The notes below the pieces were generated by a model. The model did not search any database. It saw only the letters and a list, made by a program, of their open reading frames with translations, and had not been told where the DNA came from. A stretch of 39,779 nt of DNA from Streptomyces murinus. GTDB taxonomy: Bacteria; Actinomycetota; Actinomycetes; Streptomycetales; Streptomycetaceae. The translations under genes were made by a program, and so were the position numbers. The stretch covers positions 1 to 39,779 of the forward strand of contig NZ_MUNF01000087.1 in assembly GCF_002154555.1 (NCBI RefSeq), given 5' to 3'. Positions 35,425 through 39,779 of the stretch are shown piece by piece. Within the stretch, counting starts at the first letter, position 1, and every line of letters begins with the position of its first letter.

Positions 35425-36603
35425 TTACGGTCGGCGGATCGTCCCCTGCGCCGAGATACGGGCGGCCTGCGCGCCGAAGTCGTCCTCCGACACGCCGGAG
35501 ACGAGGTCGATCGCCTCGCCGCCCGGCTCCGGTGTGCCGGGCGGCACGATCCGGGTCGGGCGCAGGTTCCCGGACACGTAGGTGCCGTCGGCGCGGAGGG
35601 CGACCTGGAGCACACCGCTGGTCGAGAGGGTGCCGCCGAGGCCGAGGACCTTGTAGCCGGTGAAGTTGCCCAGGCTGTAGGCGATCAGCCGTCCCTTGTA
35701 GAACTCCATGCCCCGCATCACATGCGGGCCGCTGCCCACCACGAGGTCGGCCCCGGCGTCGATCACGGCATGGCTGAACCGGTAGCTGTCGCCCCGGTCC
35801 TCGCCGAGGAAGTACTCGGTACCGGGTTCCACGTGGGTGCGGTCCGAGCCCTCCGCGCCGGCGTGCATCGTGACGATCACGACATCCGCCATCTTCGCGG
35901 CGCGAGCGGTGAGCCGTTGCGCGGCGGGGATGTCCGTCAGGTCGTTCGCCCCTCGGTCGGGGGCGAACCCGATCAGCGCCACCCGGATGCCGTGCACCCG
36001 CTGGAGGGTGATCTGGCCGAGCCGCCCGGTGTAGCGCACGTTCGCGGAAAGCAGCGCGTCGAACGTCTCGCGCCGCCCCTGTGCGCCGAAGTCGTCGATG
36101 TGGTTGTTGGCCGTGTTCATGACCGTGAATCCGGCCTGCTTGAGCCAGTGGGCGTAGGACGGCGGGGCGTGGAAAGCGAAGCAGTTCGAGCCCTCGATGT
36201 ACGCGCACTTGCTGGAGCCGCCGGTGGCGAGCGTGCCCTCCAGGTTCCCGAGCACCACATCCCCGGTGAGCAGGTCGTCGACCGGGTCGAAGAACGACGC
36301 ACCGTCGTCCGGCGGCAGGCTGTCCGGCAGCGTGCCCATGACGACGTCCCCCACGGCGGCGATCCGCACGTTGCCCTGGGGGAGCGGTGCCGCCGGCGCA
36401 CCGGACGCCGTGGACCCGGCCCTCGGCACGGAGGTCCGGGCAGCACCGGGGGAGCCCGAATTCCCGGACCCGCCACCATGGAACGCACACCCCGCGACGA
36501 CCACCACACCGGCCCCGAGCGCGCAGATCGCGAGCAGACGGCGCCGTACCGACCCGCGCCGCGAACGCCGCTGCTGGGGGCACTGCCCACCGGACGTGAT
36601 CAC
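35425..36603 (-). CDS. CapA-family lipoprotein (metallophosphatase fold)
   Basis: Of 392 residues. Poly-gamma-glutamate synthesis protein CapA-like enzyme anchored outside the membrane. The N-terminus is basic, then LLAICALGAGVVVVAGC gives a lipobox with Cys39. The metallophosphatase-like domain has GDVVMG (~85-90), NLEGTLA, the NTANNHIDDFGAQG metal-ligand stretch, the VIVTMHAGAE motif, GSGPHVMRG, and YSLGNFTGY, the order of CapA/PgsA. Most streptomycetes lack capsule genes beside such proteins, and none is seen here, so the true substrate is unknown. GTG 36603 lacks a ribosome binding site; an in-frame start closer to the signal is possible. It lies 112 nt downstream of the hemerythrin start on the same strand. 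Confidence 0.9.
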   Translation of the reverse strand: MITSGGQCPQQRRSRRGSVRRRLLAICALGAGVVVVAGCAFHGGGSGNSGSPGAARTSVPRAGSTASGAPAAPLPQGNVRIAAVGDVVMGTLPDSLPPDDGASFFDPVDDLLTGDVVLGNLEGTLATGGSSKCAYIEGSNCFAFHAPPSYAHWLKQAGFTVMNTANNHIDDFGAQGRRETFDALLSANVRYTGRLGQITLQRVHGIRVALIGFAPDRGANDLTDIPAAQRLTARAAKMADVVIVTMHAGAEGSDRTHVEPGTEYFLGEDRGDSYRFSHAVIDAGADLVVGSGPHVMRGMEFYKGRLIAYSLGNFTGYKVLGLGGTLSTSGVLQVALRADGTYVSGNLRPTRIVPPGTPEPGGEAIDLVSGVSEDDFGAQAARISAQGTIRRP

Positions 36604-36770
36604 CGGATCATGCTACGAAGCGGACATTCGCCCTTCACGGAGGGGCACCGGCGTGTTCCGCACCATTCCCGTCCCCGCCCGTAAGTCACCGTGGTCGGCC
36701 GGTGTCCCCACCACCTGCGGTCGGCTCCCCGGCCAGAGGCCGAACCCAGGCCGGATCCGGCGAAGCACTG

Positions 36771-39700
36771 TCAGCCGGCGAGCAGCGCCTCCACCGTCGA
36801 GCCCGGATCCCACTCGGGGTCGAGGCCGGTCAGCCGCGCGGCGACCCGGTGCCAGGCCGCCGGATCCGTACCGAGTCCGCAGCGCACGAGGTCCGCGAGG
36901 ACGGTACGGGCCTCGGCGGCATCCGGCGGTGCGTCCGTGCGCCGCGCGGCGCTGCCCAGGTAGGCGAGCAGCAGCGCGGCCGGTGCCGCGAGGCGCACCA
37001 GGTCCGCGGCGTCGAGGAGGCCCGCCGTGAGCAGCCCGTCCAACTGGGTGGACGGCGCGCAGTGAAAATGGCCGCCCAGACCGTACCGGGCCCGCTCCCG
37101 GGTGAGCCGCGCGCCGCCGCGCAGGCCGTCGGGGCCCGGCTCGGGCAGCAACGCCGCATACCGCAGCCGTACCTCCTCAGGGACGCCGTCCAGCCGGACG
37201 ATGTCCTGCCAGTACGGGAGCGGTTCCTGGGCGTGGGCGGCTTCGAGCGCGGCCCAGTCCACGGGCTCGCCCGGCGGCAGGGAGGCCAGGAGGTCACGTG
37301 CGCGCGGGGCGCTCCGGGCACGCCGCAGCTTCCGGACGAGCTTGTCCGGCGCGACCTCGCGGTCGAGCCGGGCACGGATCACACCGGCGGGGTCGGCGCA
37401 CGCCAGGGCCTTCACACAGACGGTGGCGGCGGAGGGCCCCAGCGCGCTCCGCCCCACGAGCCGCGCCAGCCGGCCAGCACCGCCGTACTCGAACACGCGC
37501 AGACAGCCCAGCAGTTGATGCCCGAGCCCGAGCCGCGGCCCCTCTCTTTCCAGCAGTTCCTCCACGAGGTCGAGCTCGGCGGAACACAGCCACATCGAGC
37601 CGCCGGCCGGCCAGGCGGCGCCCCCGGCACGCCAGTCGGCCAGCACCCGGGCGCCGAGGGACGGCCGCCCGGCGCCGGGCCGCGACCGGGCCACGATCCG
37701 GTGGACGGCGGGCCGGGGGATCCAATGCCGCAACAGCACGAGGTCGACCTCGGGATCATCGAGGTCCACCAGGCGCTCTACCCCGCCGCTCCGCTCCATC
37801 CAGCGGGACTGGGCGGCGAGGACACGCAGCGCCTCCCGGTCGCGGCCCGCGAGCAGCCGGTCGAGGGCGACGCGCGGCGTACGGTCGTAGCGCAGCAGGT
37901 ACGCGGCGAGCAGCCAGGGCCCGTCGGGTCCGAGCCGGGGCAGGACGGCGTCGACCACCTCCGCGTCGGCGAGGCAGAGCAGGGTGCCCTCCGGCCAGGC
38001 CCACAGATGGTCACCGTGCTCCAACAGCCCGATCGCCTCGTCGGGGGTGCCCGGCCTGGTGCTGCCGCCGATGGACGTCCCCGCGCTCACCGCGGGGACG
38101 GCTGCGGACCGTGCGCGCTCCACCAACTCGGCCCAGGTCAGCCCCTCCGAGGCGGCTTCGGACGCCGTCACGGTCGCGGCCAGGCGGAGCCAGGCGTCGG
38201 GGTCGGTGCCGAGTTCGGCGCGCAGCCGGCGGGCGAGCGCGCCCCGCCATGCCTCGGCGAACGCGAGTCGCCGCCAGTCGTAGGGCAGCAGGAGCAGGCG
38301 GTGTGCGGGCAGCAGGGTGAGCAGTTCCTCGGCGGGCAACACGCCCTGCGCATAGGCGCGTTCGGTGTGCTGTGCGCCGGACCCGTACGTCTCGGGGAGT
38401 TGCGCACGCACCTGTGCGAGGCTGGGCGCCAGGCTGTTTTCGGGCACGGGGATGCCATGGAGAGCGCAGGCGGCGGCGAACCAGCGGGGGACGGCGAGGC
38501 CGGGCGCGGTCGCGGGCTCGTACTCGGTGAGCGCGCGCAGCACCTCGGGATCCCTCGGCCGAGGCGCGTCGTTCGGGGCGAGGGAGTACAGCAGGTCGAG
38601 CGCGGCCAGCGCGTGCACACGGTCGATCCGGCGGAGGGCTCTTCGGGAAGCGGGTGCCGGGGCGGGTGTCACGGGCTCGGCGGCCGGCGGTTCGGGCGCG
38701 GCGGCGGCCCCAGCCGTGGCTCTGCCTGCCTCGGCTATCAACTCCGCGATCGTGCCCCCGTGTTGGGGCAGCAGGACGTCGAACGCCGCCCAGGCCGCCC
38801 CTCGTTCGCCCAGATGCGTATCCGCCGACGCGCGCAGTTCGGCGACCGCCGCCGTGCTCAGCAGATCCCGTTCGGCGAGGCGAGCGAGCGCCGCCAGGGC
38901 ATGGGCGGCGGGACGCGCGGTCCCGATCAGCTCGACCGGGTCGAGGAGCCCCGCCGCCACCATGCCCTCCGCCCAGACGGCCGCGCCCTCGTCCAGTTCC
39001 TCCTGCGCGAGCCGCAGTGCGGGCGGGGTGGTGTTCCCGGCACGACGGCCCCCGGTCGGCCACGGCTCATTGAGGACGCTCAGCCGGAACGCCCGGCGCT
39101 GCGTGTCGCTCGCCGCCTCGTGACGGGCCAACTCCTCGCAGGCCTTGGGCATGAACGGGGTCACGGCATGGGCCGCGGCGAGGGCGTCGAGATCATGGAC
39201 GTACGGTTCGGACAGGAGATGGCGCAGAGTGCTGGTACCCCGCGTGGTGGCGAGCAGCGCGGGCAGCCGGGCGGGGTCCTCGTACGGCTCGCCCTGCGCG
39301 CGCAGTCGCCGTAGCCCGTCGTCCGGGGCGGCCAGGGCTGCGACGACCGCATCCACCACGGCCCGGCTGAGCCAGGGAGTCGCGGCCGGATCGTCGAGCA
39401 CGGCCCGCACGGCACCCGGCCCGGACCGCTCCCAGACCCTCAACAGAGCGTATTGCTGTGCGACTTGGCGCACTTCACACCTCAACGCCGGTACCACGAG
39501 CCTCGGGTCGCCCGAGCCGAGCAGTGGGGCGAGCCAGGTGCGCGGAACCTGGTCGTGCGGCACCGTCAGCTCGGCGCGCAACGCCTCGTCCAGGGGCACG
39601 GTGTCGAGCCGCCGCACGATCGTGCGGCGCAGGGACTGGGTGGTGCGCGGGTTGCGATAGACGGCCGCGACGACGTGGCCGTCATCGATCGCCGCCAGTC

Positions 39701-39779
39701 GGGCCAAGGCCCGAGTGTCCAGCCGGGGATGACGGGCCAAGGCCGCCCGGGTACGGGAGTCACCGTGGCCGACGACGGC
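36771..39779 (-). CDS. Large repeat-like cytoplasmic protein, start beyond the right edge
   Basis: At least 1002 residues; the frame stays open to the last base and the text before TTG 39740 (VVGHGDSRTRAA) still fits the protein, so the gene is 5'-partial. The sequence is leucine/alanine/arginine rich and helical, with HEAT/variant-leucine-rich-like phrasing such as ARHPRLDTRALARLA, VVAAVYRNPRTTQSLRRTIV and LARLVGRSALGPSAATVCVK. No transmembrane segment, signal or catalytic motif is seen. A proline/alanine-rich linker at about 345-370 (EPPAAEPVTPAPAPAS) separates two halves. A streptomycete protein family of unknown function seems likely; I do not recognise a named domain. No neighbour is close enough on the same strand to suggest a role. 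Confidence 0.78.
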   Translation of the reverse strand, partial: AVVGHGDSRTRAALARHPRLDTRALARLAAIDDGHVVAAVYRNPRTTQSLRRTIVRRLDTVPLDEALRAELTVPHDQVPRTWLAPLLGSGDPRLVVPALRCEVRQVAQQYALLRVWERSGPGAVRAVLDDPAATPWLSRAVVDAVVAALAAPDDGLRRLRAQGEPYEDPARLPALLATTRGTSTLRHLLSEPYVHDLDALAAAHAVTPFMPKACEELARHEAASDTQRRAFRLSVLNEPWPTGGRRAGNTTPPALRLAQEELDEGAAVWAEGMVAAGLLDPVELIGTARPAAHALAALARLAERDLLSTAAVAELRASADTHLGERGAAWAAFDVLLPQHGGTIAELIAEAGRATAGAAAAPEPPAAEPVTPAPAPASRRALRRIDRVHALAALDLLYSLAPNDAPRPRDPEVLRALTEYEPATAPGLAVPRWFAAACALHGIPVPENSLAPSLAQVRAQLPETYGSGAQHTERAYAQGVLPAEELLTLLPAHRLLLLPYDWRRLAFAEAWRGALARRLRAELGTDPDAWLRLAATVTASEAASEGLTWAELVERARSAAVPAVSAGTSIGGSTRPGTPDEAIGLLEHGDHLWAWPEGTLLCLADAEVVDAVLPRLGPDGPWLLAAYLLRYDRTPRVALDRLLAGRDREALRVLAAQSRWMERSGGVERLVDLDDPEVDLVLLRHWIPRPAVHRIVARSRPGAGRPSLGARVLADWRAGGAAWPAGGSMWLCSAELDLVEELLEREGPRLGLGHQLLGCLRVFEYGGAGRLARLVGRSALGPSAATVCVKALACADPAGVIRARLDREVAPDKLVRKLRRARSAPRARDLLASLPPGEPVDWAALEAAHAQEPLPYWQDIVRLDGVPEEVRLRYAALLPEPGPDGLRGGARLTRERARYGLGGHFHCAPSTQLDGLLTAGLLDAADLVRLAAPAALLLAYLGSAARRTDAPPDAAEARTVLADLVRCGLGTDPAAWHRVAARLTGLDPEWDPGSTVEALLAG

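Overview
The window is very GC-rich. Its codon use is third-position GC, with many GTG/TTG starts and many 4-nt stop/start overlaps. The gene families (hybrid cobalamin pathway, NiCoT permease, stress-type hemerythrin/DUF2267/GlsB genes, divergent TetR-oxidoreductase pair) point to Streptomyces or a close actinomycete. Species cannot be told from the sequence alone.

Positions 1-14440 are a cobalamin (B12) synthesis and uptake region. In order they hold the end of cobM, a cobalamin riboswitch followed by a permease-ATPase-lipoprotein importer, cbiD and cobK back to back, a nickel/cobalt permease, a translationally coupled cobG-cobH-cobIJ operon on the minus strand, and a second cobalamin riboswitch driving cobN. 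CobG and CobN mark the aerobic (late cobalt insertion) route, while CbiD is the anaerobic-type C1 methyltransferase. The first 33 bases are inverted relative to the expected cobM reading, which is probably an edge or assembly effect.

Positions 14441-17814 hold a decayed metal/oxidative-stress pair. A Fur-family regulator lacking its natural start abuts an iron superoxide dismutase remnant that has lost its first ~60 residues and ~50 internal residues carrying two metal ligands. A SAM methyltransferase and a TetR/oxidoreductase divergent pair with a 15-bp operator follow.

Positions 17884-20506 hold the most unusual locus, a three-gene minus-strand operon: a 22-residue membrane-like peptide with a strong ribosome binding site, a PaaK/F390-synthetase-like adenylate-forming enzyme, and a nine-TM protein whose YD (TM6), GLGD (TM7) and FPLL (TM9) motifs match the layout of presenilin/signal-peptide-peptidase GxGD intramembrane aspartyl proteases. 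I know of no described pathway with this combination. A peptide that is processed in the membrane and chemically activated is a testable inference. A 179-bp palindromic-ended MITE lies just upstream.

Positions 20856-32012 look like an N-glycan foraging locus. A LacI-type regulator with two operators diverges from a six-gene operon: sugar-binding lipoprotein, two permeases, a GH5-type beta-mannosidase candidate, a Tat-exported GH85 endo-beta-N-acetylglucosaminidase and a cytosolic GH38 alpha-mannosidase, plus a small membrane protein. The enzymes would release high-mannose glycans outside the cell, import them and dismantle them inside.

Positions 32225-39779 carry stress-type and general genes: a frameshifted hemerythrin, DUF2267 protein, GlsB-like membrane protein, YihY-family membrane protein, an intact hemerythrin paralogue, a CapA-type lipoprotein metallophosphatase, and a large repeat-like protein running off the right edge. 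No tRNA, rRNA, CRISPR array or intact transposase was seen.
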